Positions 28,813-36,707 of a stretch of 64,000 bases of DNA are shown one piece after another; position 1 is the stretch's first letter; each line of letters opens with the position of its first letter. The stretch lies in assembly GCF_014204545.1 (NCBI RefSeq), contig NZ_JACHLJ010000003.1:1-64000 (forward strand), in the 5' to 3' direction. The notes under the pieces are model-generated. The model did no database searches, had not been told where the DNA came from, and worked only from the letters and a program-made list of their open reading frames with translations. The translations under genes and the position numbers were made by a program. Source of the stretch: Brevundimonas vesicularis (GTDB lineage: Bacteria > Pseudomonadota > Alphaproteobacteria > Caulobacterales > Caulobacteraceae).

Positions 28813-28826
28813 GCTTCGATAATGAC
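28798..28826 (+). terminator. perfect hairpin spanning the hisS stop codon
   Basis: Arms 28798-28809 and 28815-28826 are fully complementary over 12 bases with a five-base loop holding part of the stop region. No U tract follows, so it may be an mRNA 3'-end stabiliser or a weak attenuator rather than a simple terminator. Confidence 0.5.
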
Positions 28827-28855
28827 CTGCCTCTAAAATGGGTTATCAGTGATAA

Positions 28856-29041
28856 GTCGAAGAAAGTTCGACTCTTGTGAAACGGGTCGTTGACGACCCA
28901 CCGGCCCTTGCGTCAAATGATCTCACTCGAGGGCAAGCGTTGCTCAAGCGCGCAGCACTCGAAGGCGTTTCGGGGAGGAAACGTCCGCTCTTTAAAGAGC
29001 GCGAAAGCCCGCTGCGATGTATCCCCCGCAGCGGGCTTTTT
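28856..29041 (+). ncRNA. candidate small structured RNA downstream of hisS
   Basis: No protein-like frame covers this stretch, yet it is packed with hairpins: 28856-28872 (six pairs), 28884-28899 (six pairs, TTGA loop), 28965-28982 (six pairs, G-rich loop GGGGAG), 28986-29001 (CGCTCT/AGAGCG), and a strong terminator at 29004-29041. A 13-base palindrome TTATCA-G-TGATAA lies just before it (28843-28855) and could mark a regulated promoter. It does not match tmRNA, RNase P or SRP RNA signatures that I know. The 5' end is a guess. Confidence 0.4.
29004..29041 (+). terminator. strong intrinsic terminator
   Basis: A 13-pair GC-rich stem (29004-29016 with 29027-29039) with a ten-base loop, followed by a T run. 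It ends transcription of hisS read-through or of the candidate small RNA. Confidence 0.8.
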
Positions 29042-29128
29042 CGCGTCTGGCGCCCAGACAAACGCCCATGAAACCTCGACAAATTCTCGATGCGGCCTCG
29101 AAATCGAGCAGCCCGGTCTCGATATGAA

Positions 29129-29154
29129 AAAGGCCGGGGCGAACCCCGGCCTTT
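29129..29154 (-). terminator. intrinsic terminator of the M13 peptidase gene
   Basis: Eleven-pair stem AAAGGCCGGGG with its complement around a four-base loop; read on the minus strand it is followed by a five-T run. It lies 23 bases after the peptidase stop. Confidence 0.8.
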
Positions 29155-29176
29155 CCATTCTCGAACAAGCGTCGCC

Positions 29177-31300
29177 TTACCAGAGGCGGACGCGTTCCTC
29201 GGGCGTTAGATAGTATTTCGTGCCCGGCTGAACGTCGAAGGCGTCGTACCAGGCGTCGACGTTGCGCAGCGGGCCGATGACGCGGAACTGGGCGGCCGAA
29301 TGCGGGTCGGTGGCGACCTGCTGCTTCAGCGCCTCGTCGCGGTACTTCGACTGCCAGACCTGAGCCCAGCCATAGAAGAAGCGCTGGTCGCCGGTCGTGC
29401 CGTCGATCACGGGCGCCGGCTGGCCGTTCAGCGACAGGTGATAGGCTTCAAGACCGACGGCCACGCCAGACGCGTCGCCGATGTTCTCGCCCATCGTCAG
29501 GCCTGGGTTGATGTGATAGCCGGCGATCGGCTCGTAGGTCGCATATTGCGCGCCCAGACGCGCCGTCAGAGCCTCAAAGTTCGCCTTGTCTTCCGGCGTC
29601 CACCAGTTACGCAGCACGCCGTCGCCATCGGACTTGGAGCCCTGGTCGTCGAAGCCGTGGCCGATCTCGTGACCGATCACGCCGCCGATGCCGCCGTAGT
29701 TGACCGCCGCATCGCCATTCGGATCGAAGAAGGGCGGCTGCAGGATCGCGGCCGGGAAGACGATCTCGTTGTTGGCCGAGTTGTAGTACGCGTTGACGGT
29801 CTGCGGGGTCATGCCCCACTCCGACTTGTCGACCGGCTCGTTCAGACGGGCCAGATCATAGTTCCACTCGAACAGGCCGCGGCGCTCGGCGTTGCCGACC
29901 AGGTCGTTCGCGCGGATGTCCAGACCGGAGTAGTCGCGCCACTTGTCGGGATAGCCGATCTTGACGGTGAACTTGCGCAGCTTTTCTTGCGCCGCCGCCT
30001 TGGTCTCGGTCCCCATCCAGGTCAGGTTCTCGATCCGGTGCGACAGGGCGGTGCGCAGATTGGCGACCAGCTCTTCCATCTTGGCCTTGGATTCGGCCGG
30101 GAAATACTGGGCGACGTAGAGCCGGCCCGTGGCCTCGCCCAGCGAGCCTTCGGCGAAGGAGATGGCGCGCTTTTCGCGGGTGCGCTGCTCAGGCTGACCC
30201 GACAGATCGCGCGAACGGAACTCCCACTGAGCGTCGGCGAAGCGTTTGGACATCAGCGGCGCCATGTCGTCGGCGGTGTGGAAGGCCTGCCAGGCCTGCA
30301 GCAGTTCGACCGGCGTCTCGGCGTAGACGGCCGCGATCTTGGGCATGGCCGTGTCCTGACGCACGATCAGGCGAGGCACGCCGCCCAGCTTGGCCGCATC
30401 GTAGTAGGCCTGCCAGGCGAAGCCCGGCGCGTCCTCGGCCAGTTTGGCGATGGTGAACTCGTTGTAGGTCCGGTCGCGGTTGCGGTTCTCGACCGGGGTC
30501 CAGTGGGCCTCGGCGATCTTGGTTTCCAGCGCGACGATCTGGGCGGCGGTCTCGGTCGGGTTGGTCCAGCCGATCATCTCCAGCATCCGGCCGACGTAGG
30601 CCTGATACTTCTCTTTCTTGTCGGCGAAACGGGCGTCCAGATAATAGTCGCGGTTCGGCAGGCCGATGCCCGACTGGCCCGTCGAGACGACGTAGCGGGT
30701 CGGTTGCTTGGAATCGATCGTGATGCCGGTGCCGAAGAAGGACGAGCCGAAGCGGCCGGCCGTCTGGCCCATATAGACGGCCATCTTGTCGTGGCTGTCG
30801 GCGGCGCGGATCGCGGACAGATAGGGTTGCAGCGGCTGGGCGTCCAATTGCTCGATGCGCGCCTCGTCGATGTAGGAGCGATAGGCGTCAGCGACCTTGG
30901 CCTCGTCCGAACCGGGTGCCAGATCGGTGCGGTTGGCCAGGCCCAGCACCATTTCCTTCATGCGGTTGTCCGACAGTTCGCGCAGCAGGGCAAACGAGCC
31001 ATAGCTGGTGCGGTCCGACGGAATGACCAGCTTTTCCAGCGCCTTGCCGTTGGCGTATTGGAAGAAGTCGTCGCCTGGCTTCACCGAGGCGTCGCGGCCG
31101 GCCATGTCGAAGCCCCAGGTCCCATAGCGGGGCGCGTCGACGCCCTGCCAACCCGCAACCGTCTCTTCGCCCGAGAACAGCGAAACGATGGTGCAGGCGT
31201 CGTCGATGCAGGCGTGGTCGTGACCGATATCCTGAGCCAGAACCGAGCTGGCGGGGAGAAGAAGGGCGCCGACGGCGGCCCCGATAAGCAGACGTTTCAT
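29177..31300 (-). CDS. M13 family zinc metallopeptidase (neprilysin-like)
   Basis: About 707 residues from the ATG at 31300, which opens a clean signal peptide (KRLLIGAAVGALLLPASSVLA-Q); an upstream in-frame start would add nine polar residues. The zinc motif VIGHEIGHGFDDQG (HExxH) is near residue 547, and the third ligand is in ENIGDASGVAVGLEAY near 603. NAYYNSANNEIVFPAAILQPP is the substrate-side motif of the family. Secreted or periplasmic oligopeptidase. An in-frame C-terminal VRLW ends with the conserved aromatic. Confidence 0.93.
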   Translation of the reverse strand: MKRLLIGAAVGALLLPASSVLAQDIGHDHACIDDACTIVSLFSGEETVAGWQGVDAPRYGTWGFDMAGRDASVKPGDDFFQYANGKALEKLVIPSDRTSYGSFALLRELSDNRMKEMVLGLANRTDLAPGSDEAKVADAYRSYIDEARIEQLDAQPLQPYLSAIRAADSHDKMAVYMGQTAGRFGSSFFGTGITIDSKQPTRYVVSTGQSGIGLPNRDYYLDARFADKKEKYQAYVGRMLEMIGWTNPTETAAQIVALETKIAEAHWTPVENRNRDRTYNEFTIAKLAEDAPGFAWQAYYDAAKLGGVPRLIVRQDTAMPKIAAVYAETPVELLQAWQAFHTADDMAPLMSKRFADAQWEFRSRDLSGQPEQRTREKRAISFAEGSLGEATGRLYVAQYFPAESKAKMEELVANLRTALSHRIENLTWMGTETKAAAQEKLRKFTVKIGYPDKWRDYSGLDIRANDLVGNAERRGLFEWNYDLARLNEPVDKSEWGMTPQTVNAYYNSANNEIVFPAAILQPPFFDPNGDAAVNYGGIGGVIGHEIGHGFDDQGSKSDGDGVLRNWWTPEDKANFEALTARLGAQYATYEPIAGYHINPGLTMGENIGDASGVAVGLEAYHLSLNGQPAPVIDGTTGDQRFFYGWAQVWQSKYRDEALKQQVATDPHSAAQFRVIGPLRNVDAWYDAFDVQPGTKYYLTPEERVRLW

Positions 31301-31456
31301 CACTATGTCCCTGTTCCCACCCGGCATTTGGATGGTTCGGCGCAGACCCTAGTCCGGCGAGGGGGGGTGTCGCCTTAAAAAAAGTTCATGATTCCGATGC
31401 GGCCTCTCGCCACAGCGCCGGGATCAGGGTCAGATACACCGACGCGAGGAGGGCGG

Positions 31457-33292
31457 ATGCACGGTCAGGGCGGAGACTATAAGGATCTGGTGGTCTTTCT
31501 GGCGGCCGCCGGCGTCATCGTGCCCCTGGTCAATCGGCTGAAGGTCAGCCCCGTTCTGGGCTTCCTTGCAGCGGGCGTTTTGCTGGGCCCGGACGGCCTG
31601 GGCCGGTTCGCGCAAAGCCTGCCCTGGCTGTCGTGGCTGACCATCGGCGATCCGGGCCAGCTGGCGCAGCTGTCGGAGCTAGGCGTCGCCTTCCTGTTGT
31701 TCATGATCGGTCTGGAGCTGTCGTGGGAGCGGCTGCGCGCCATGCGCCGGCTGGTGTTCGGCCTGGGCTTGATGCAGGTCGTCGTCTGCACCGCCGTGCT
31801 GGCGGGCGGCTTCATGCTGATGGGCCAGACCCTGGCCAGCGCCGTGGTGCTGGGCATGGGCCTCGCCCTGTCCTCGACGGCCGTGGTCATGCCCGTACTG
31901 GCCGAGCGGGGGCGGCTGAAGGGGACGGTCGGCCGTTCGACCTTCGCCATCCTGCTGGCCCAGGATTTGTCGGTCGCCCCGATCCTGATCACCGTAACCG
32001 TCCTGGCGGCGCTGGCCCAGCAGGGCGGTGCGCTGGATCCCGCCGTGCTGGGTCGCGCCCTATTCACCCTGGTTCCGGCCGCCATCGGCCTGGGGCTGAT
32101 GGTGCTGCTAGGACGGGTCGTGCTGCGGCCGATGTTCCGGTCGGTGGCCAAGGCGCGCAAGGCCGACCAGGGCGGCGAACTGTTCGTCGCCGCCTCGCTT
32201 CTGGTGGTGGTCGGCGCCGGTCTCGCCGCCCAGGCCAGCGGCCTGTCGATGAGCATCGGCGCGCTTCTGGCCGGCGTGCTGCTGGCCGAGACCGAATTTC
32301 GGCGCGAGGTCGAGATTTCCATCGAACCGTTCAAGGGGCTTTTGCTAGGCGTCTTCTTCGTCGGCGTCGGCCTGGGCCTGGATCTGGACGCCATCGCCGC
32401 CGATCCGGTCGGCGTCTTCGGCCTGGCCCTGGCCCTGACGATCGTGAAGACCGGCGTCATCTTCAGCCTCGCCCGCTTCTGGGGCCTGGGCGCCCGCCCG
32501 GCGCTGGAGACGGCGCTCGTTCTCGCGCCGGCGGGCGAGTTCGCCTTCGTGGTCTTCGCCACCGGCCTGGTCGAGGGTCTTGCGCCGCCGCAGCTGACCA
32601 ACACCGTGGCCCTGTCGGCGACCGTCAGCATCTTTTCGATCCCCCTCCTCGCCCTGCTGGGTCAGAAGCTGGCGCGCAAGTCGGCAGCCGCAGGCCAGCC
32701 CGTCGAGCTTCCAAAGCTGGAGGCGGCCGACGGCGCGGTCATCATCGTCGGGTTCGGGCGTGTCGGCCGGTTGATCGGGGAAATGCTGAAAGCGCACGAT
32801 CAGCCCTTCATCGCCCTGGACACCGATGCGGGCGCCGTCGCCGCGGGCCGTCGTGACGGATTCGATGTCTTCTATGGCGATGCGGGGCGGCGCGAGATGC
32901 TCCAGCACTGCGGCGTCCAGTCCACCCGCGCCCTAATCGTCACCATGGACGCGCCGACCAAGGTGGACGAGGTGGTCACCACGGCGCGGTCCATGCGCGA
33001 CGACCTGATCCTGATCGCGCGCGCCCGTGACGACCAGCACGCCATTCGGCTGTATGGACTGGGCGTCACCGACGCCGTGCCGGAGACGACCGAGGCCAGT
33101 CTCCAGCTCGCCGAAAACACCCTGGTCGATCTGGGCGTGCCCATGGGTCTGGTGCTCGCCTCGGTCCACGAACGTCGCGATCAGTTTCGCAAGGCCTTTC
33201 AGTCGGCCATCCCGATCGAGCGTCGCAATCGCCCCAGTCGCGCGCTGCGCCGCACGCTGCGCCCGGCTCGCGTCGACCCCGCGCCGGAGTAA
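31457..33292 (+). CDS. monovalent cation:proton antiporter (CPA2, KefB/KefC type)
   Basis: About 611 residues from the ATG at 31457, chosen because GAGGAGGG lies just before it; an earlier in-frame ATG at 31388 would add 23 polar residues. The N-terminal two thirds hold roughly 12 membrane helices (GFLAAGVLLGPDGLGRF, LFMIGLELSWERL, LSSTAVVMPVLAE, LLAQDLSVAPIL), then an RCK/TrkA-N domain (about 430-545) with IIVGFGRVGRLIGEML binding NAD. It likely exports K+ in exchange for H+ under electrophile or osmotic stress. A basic C-terminal tail ends the protein. Confidence 0.92.
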   Translation: MHGQGGDYKDLVVFLAAAGVIVPLVNRLKVSPVLGFLAAGVLLGPDGLGRFAQSLPWLSWLTIGDPGQLAQLSELGVAFLLFMIGLELSWERLRAMRRLVFGLGLMQVVVCTAVLAGGFMLMGQTLASAVVLGMGLALSSTAVVMPVLAERGRLKGTVGRSTFAILLAQDLSVAPILITVTVLAALAQQGGALDPAVLGRALFTLVPAAIGLGLMVLLGRVVLRPMFRSVAKARKADQGGELFVAASLLVVVGAGLAAQASGLSMSIGALLAGVLLAETEFRREVEISIEPFKGLLLGVFFVGVGLGLDLDAIAADPVGVFGLALALTIVKTGVIFSLARFWGLGARPALETALVLAPAGEFAFVVFATGLVEGLAPPQLTNTVALSATVSIFSIPLLALLGQKLARKSAAAGQPVELPKLEAADGAVIIVGFGRVGRLIGEMLKAHDQPFIALDTDAGAVAAGRRDGFDVFYGDAGRREMLQHCGVQSTRALIVTMDAPTKVDEVVTTARSMRDDLILIARARDDQHAIRLYGLGVTDAVPETTEASLQLAENTLVDLGVPMGLVLASVHERRDQFRKAFQSAIPIERRNRPSRALRRTLRPARVDPAPE

Positions 33293-33483
33293 GGGAAGCC
33301 CCTTACAGACGGTCGCCGGACCCATTTTCGTCATGGTTCCGTGATGCAAGCGCGCCTCTCCATGACTGCATCTGCGGAGCAGACGCGCCCTTCAGGTCCG
33401 ACCCAAGGGCTCAGACATTCATTCGAGGTCGCTGCCGGGCACGCCCCGACCAGAGATCGAAAGTAGAGTAAAAGCCTGATTAT

Positions 33484-34125
33484 ATGACAGATACCGTCGC
33501 CTCCCTCGCTGTCGAGCCCCGCTTGAACCGCCGCCAGGCCGCCAAGATCCGCACGCGACAAAAGGTTCTGGACGCCGCCCGCTCGCTCTTCGCCGAGCGC
33601 GGCTATGAGCCCGCCACGATCCGCGACATCGCCAAGGGCGCGGGCATGTCCACCGGCGCCGTCTTCGCCAACTTCCAGGACAAGGCCGAACTGTTCGAGG
33701 CGGTCCTGACCGAGGACATGACGCGTCTGGCCGAGGTGGTCGAGGCCGCAGCGCCCGAAGGCGAACCCGTCCGCCAGCGCCTCGTCAGCGCGCTGAGCGC
33801 CGGCTACCACTCGTCGCTGGACCAACTGCCTCTGTTCCAGGCCATCGTGGCCCGCTCGTGGTTCCAGCCCCTGGCCGCTGAAATGCGCGCCCGCGCCGCG
33901 ACCAAGAACCTGCTGCTCGCCATCAGCAACATCCTTCAGGATGCAGTGGCCAAGGGCGAGCTGTCCAAGGACGCCGACAGCCGTCTGCTGGTCGAGCTGA
34001 TCTGGGACGCCTATCTGTCGAACTACCGCCGCGCCGCCTATGACGAATGGGACGCGCAGGCCCTGTCGGACCATATGGGCAAGCAGATCGACGTGATCCT
34101 GGCCGGCGCCATCGCCGCCAAATAA
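33484..34125 (+). CDS. TetR family transcriptional regulator
   Basis: A 213-residue regulator. The N-terminal DNA-binding domain (about 18-65) contains LDAARSLFAERGYEPATIRD, IAKGAGMSTGAVFANFQDKA and ELFEAVL, the standard TetR helix-turn-helix. The C-terminal ligand domain is unclassified. It stands alone with a strong terminator after it, and no efflux or metabolic gene shares its strand, so the target is not obvious; autoregulation is possible. Confidence 0.92.
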   Translation: MTDTVASLAVEPRLNRRQAAKIRTRQKVLDAARSLFAERGYEPATIRDIAKGAGMSTGAVFANFQDKAELFEAVLTEDMTRLAEVVEAAAPEGEPVRQRLVSALSAGYHSSLDQLPLFQAIVARSWFQPLAAEMRARAATKNLLLAISNILQDAVAKGELSKDADSRLLVELIWDAYLSNYRRAAYDEWDAQALSDHMGKQIDVILAGAIAAK

Positions 34126-34147
34126 GCCAGAGCAAAGCCGCTTTTCG

Positions 34148-34184
34148 AAAGGCCGGGTCCGCCAGCGCGGGCCCGGCCTTTTTC
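34148..34184 (+). terminator. intrinsic terminator after tetR
   Basis: A 15-pair stem (34148-34162 with 34167-34181, one T-G) with a CAGC loop, ending in a TTTTT run on the plus strand. Confidence 0.85.
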
Positions 34185-34191
34185 GTGAGCG

Positions 34192-34773
34192 TCAGGTTCG
34201 GCGTTTCAGGGTGACGTAAAAGGCGCCGTTTCCGCCATGCTTCTGGTGGGCGATCGTGAAGCCCGACACCACGCCGCGCAGTGCGGGCGAATGCATCCAT
34301 TCGGCAAAGGCCGAACGGATCACCCCGCCGCCCATCCGACCCTGACCGGTGATGACCAGCACCGCACGCATTCCACGCGCCTGGCACGATGTCAGGAAGC
34401 CTCGAAGCTGATCCTCGGCCTCGAACCGGCCAAAGCCATGCAGGTCGATGCGCGCCTCGATGGGATCGCGTTCGCGCGACAGCCGCTGCTTGCGGCGTGG
34501 CTCCAGATCCTCAGGCGCGGGCTTGGGCTTGCTCGGCGAAGATCGCTTTTCCGCCAGCGGCGCGACAGCGGTGCGTTTGGGAGACGCCTTGACCAAGGGG
34601 CGCGGCCGCTCGACCGGCGTCACCACGATCTCGGGCGGCGTTTCGGCGCCGGGCGTGACGCGGGCGGCCTTGCGCGTCCTCGGCGTCACGACCGATCCGG
34701 CCACACGGGTCCAGATGCGCCGGTCTTCGGGCGTCAGTCCGTTTTCGTCACGGCTCGGGCCCTTTCGCCTCAT
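34192..34773 (-). CDS. Smr/MutS family protein
   Basis: A protein of 193 residues from the ATG at 34773, which overlaps the stop of the upstream XRE gene (ATGA); a longer frame would add 28 Arg-rich residues. The C-terminal Smr domain (about 100-190) has RIDLHGFGRFEAEDQLRGFL and VLVITGQGRMGGGVIRSAF, the LDLHG and TGxGxxxxG motifs of the Smr nicking endonuclease fold. The N-terminal half is basic and Pro-rich. Role: nucleic-acid cleavage or stalled-ribosome related in some family members. Confidence 0.88.
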   Translation of the reverse strand: MRRKGPSRDENGLTPEDRRIWTRVAGSVVTPRTRKAARVTPGAETPPEIVVTPVERPRPLVKASPKRTAVAPLAEKRSSPSKPKPAPEDLEPRRKQRLSRERDPIEARIDLHGFGRFEAEDQLRGFLTSCQARGMRAVLVITGQGRMGGGVIRSAFAEWMHSPALRGVVSGFTIAHQKHGGNGAFYVTLKRRT

Positions 34774-35009
34774 GCCTCGCCGTCGTCCTCGATCGTGTCG
34801 CCGGGACCAGGCTCGTGCGCCAGCAGGTCGCCGGGCTGGCAGTCCAATTCGCGGCACAGGGCGTCCAGGGTCGAGAACCGGACCGCGCGCGCCTTGCCCG
34901 TCTTCAGGATCGACAGGTTCGCCACCGTCACCCCGACCCGATCGGCGAGTTCGGTCAACGACATGCGGCGTTCCACGAGGACGCGGTCGAGCTGGACGCG
35001 AATGGCCAT
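34770..35009 (-). CDS. XRE-type helix-turn-helix regulator (Cro/CI, short)
   Basis: A 79-residue protein consisting of one HTH: MSLTELADRVGVTVANLSIL, then KTGKARAVRFSTLDALCREL and QPGDLL. This short YozG-type regulator is commonly paired with DUF2975 membrane proteins, and here the DUF2975 gene lies 24 bases upstream on the same strand. The stop overlaps the Smr gene start by four bases. Confidence 0.9.
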   Translation of the reverse strand: MAIRVQLDRVLVERRMSLTELADRVGVTVANLSILKTGKARAVRFSTLDALCRELDCQPGDLLAHEPGPGDTIEDDGEA

Positions 35010-35033
35010 GCAGAAATCCTACTTCGAAACGGC

Positions 35034-35651
35034 TCAGATCGTCAGTTCGGATTCGCGACGCAGGCGCGCGCCCTCGCGGAACACCTCCGCCAGCACGAAG
35101 ACGATAAGCACGGAAAAGATGGGGGTCAGCAGTTCGCCGAAGCCCTGCGGATCCATGACGCCAGGCGCCAGCCGCTTGGCGACGAAGCCTTGGGCCACCC
35201 AGACGCCGCCGGTCACGACCGCCAGGGTCAGACCGATCTGGCGCAGACGGCGCACGTTATCGGGCTGGAACGGGTCGCCCATGGTCAGGGTGCGGATGAT
35301 GCGGCGCAGGCTGCGCAGGATCAGCATGAACCCGCCGAAATAGGCGGTCGCGGCGCCCAGGCCGAACAGCAGCAAGGTGCGCGTCAGCGGCAGTTGCTTG
35401 CCGCCGGAATCCCCGCTGACGGTGATGTTCACATTGTCCAGGGGAATGAAGATCGCGGCGATGACCAGCAGCAGCAGCACGCCGGTGATCAGCCAGAGAA
35501 GGATGTAGGCTACGTCCAGAACCACCTTCAACACGCTGGACACCGAACCTGGGCCCAAGGCTCTGAACGGGGCGTTGATCGGCGCGCCCAGCCAGTTCGG
35601 AACGCTTGCCTCGCCTCGCTTCAGCGGATTGGGCGGCAGGGGCAGGCGCAT
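35034..35651 (-). CDS. DUF2975 membrane protein
   Basis: A 205-residue protein with four predicted helices (about 45-75, 98-125, 145-165 and 180-198). The block FGGFMLILRSLRRIIRTLTM followed by GDPFQPDNVRRLRQIGL is the DUF2975 signature. It is first in a three-gene minus-strand unit DUF2975-XRE-Smr. DUF2975/XRE pairs are widespread, but the sensed signal is unknown. Confidence 0.88.
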   Translation of the reverse strand: MRLPLPPNPLKRGEASVPNWLGAPINAPFRALGPGSVSSVLKVVLDVAYILLWLITGVLLLLVIAAIFIPLDNVNITVSGDSGGKQLPLTRTLLLFGLGAATAYFGGFMLILRSLRRIIRTLTMGDPFQPDNVRRLRQIGLTLAVVTGGVWVAQGFVAKRLAPGVMDPQGFGELLTPIFSVLIVFVLAEVFREGARLRRESELTI

Positions 35652-35780
35652 GGTCTTTTTGATCTCAAGCCGGGGAAGGCGGGGCGATGGCCACGCGGGG
35701 TCCGGCGAACCCGCGCGCGGCTCTATACATCGCGGTCTTCATGCAGGTCGTCAAAGCTCCAGTGATCGAAAAGAGAGGGA

Positions 35781-35897
35781 TCAAAGGGCTTGGAACAGGG
35801 TGACGACCAGGGCGGTGGGCAGGGCGGCGATCAGAACGGTGCTGACAAAAGCAGCGCCGACCTTGTCGAGCCACATCGAGGTGTTCATCGTATGCAT
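35781..35897 (-). CDS. tiny membrane protein (38 residues)
   Basis: An ATG at 35897 (or a second in-frame ATG at 35888) opens 38 codons ending TGA at 35781. The product is a short polar head with MWLDKVGAAFV and one hydrophobic helix VSTVLIAALPTALVVTLFQ. A GGAG ribosome-binding site lies eight bases before the first ATG. It is the only protein-like feature in the 450-base gap between DUF2975 and rdgB. Below the usual length cut for gene finders; function unknown. Confidence 0.55.
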   Translation of the reverse strand: MHTMNTSMWLDKVGAAFVSTVLIAALPTALVVTLFQAL

Positions 35898-36047
35898 TGT
35901 GGTTCTCCGTCTTTCTTGTTTAGGCGATTATCGCCGTTTGGATTTGTTAGTCGCATGATCGTTCCCGGTTTTCCGGAAGTCCTGAACGCTGCGACCTCGT
36001 TCCTGACGATCAATAGATAGGCCGTGCAGGCGAAAAAGGCACGTTAC

Positions 36048-36064
36048 ATATCGTTTAACGATAT
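36048..36064. promoter_or_regulatory. 17-bp palindromic operator-like site
   Basis: Perfect inverted repeat ATATCGTT-T-AACGATAT, 41 bases before rdgB and in the shared upstream region of the divergent tiny membrane gene. The sequence is AT-rich against a GC-rich background. The shape resembles sites bound by PadR-type or similar dimeric regulators; no such regulator gene is nearby. Confidence 0.5.
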
Positions 36065-36104
36065 TAAACTTTGGCAATAGACTGTTTCAGGAGCGTGATC
36101 GACG

Positions 36105-36707
36105 ATGAATCTCAAGCTTATCAAGGGGATGCGGATCGTCGTGGCGACGCACAACGCCGGCAAGGTTCCCGAAATCTCGGCGCTGCTCGGCGGAAATTAC
36201 GAACTCGTCACCGCAGGCCAGCTGAAACTGCCCGAACCCGACGAAACGGAGAGCACCTTCACCGGCAACGCCATGCTGAAGGCGCGTCACGCGGCCGAAC
36301 TGTCGGGCGAGGTTTCGCTGGCCGACGATTCCGGCCTGTCGGTCGCGGCGCTGGATGGCGCGCCGGGCATCTTCTCTGCGCGCTGGGCCGGACCGGGCAA
36401 GGATTTCGCCGTCGCCATGAAAAAGGTCGAGGAGCGGCTGGAAGAGATCGGCGCGACGGACCGCACCGCCTGGTTCACCTCGGCCCTGGCGGTCGCCTGG
36501 CCGGACGGCCCCTGTGTGGTGGTCCAGGGCGAGGTTCACGGCCAGCTGACCTTCCCGCCGCGCGGCGATCGGGGGTTCGGCTACGACCCGCTCTTCATTC
36601 CGACTGGCGGCGACCGGACCTTCGGCGAGATGGAGCCGGCGGCCAAGGACGCCATCAGCCACCGAACCGTCGCCTTCGCCAAGCTGAGAGCCGCCCTGAT
36701 TGACTGA
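36105..36707 (+). CDS. rdgB: XTP/dITP pyrophosphatase
   Basis: Removes non-canonical purine nucleoside triphosphates from the pool. The 200-residue HAM1-like protein has IVVATHNAGKVPEISALL near residue 10, EPDETESTFTGNAMLKA, the catalytic LADDSGLSVAALDGAPGIFSAR near 72, GDRGFGYDPLFIP near 158, and AISHRTVAFAKL at the end. The ATG at 36105 has AGGAG ten bases before; a second ATG at 36129 has no usable site. It overlaps hemW by eight bases. Confidence 0.95.
   Translation: MNLKLIKGMRIVVATHNAGKVPEISALLGGNYELVTAGQLKLPEPDETESTFTGNAMLKARHAAELSGEVSLADDSGLSVAALDGAPGIFSARWAGPGKDFAVAMKKVEERLEEIGATDRTAWFTSALAVAWPDGPCVVVQGEVHGQLTFPPRGDRGFGYDPLFIPTGGDRTFGEMEPAAKDAISHRTVAFAKLRAALID

Noticed and set aside
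36071..36703. A 210-codon frame overlapping rdgB in another frame
   Set aside because: rdgB has all family motifs in its own frame; the alternative is Arg/Gly-rich noise.
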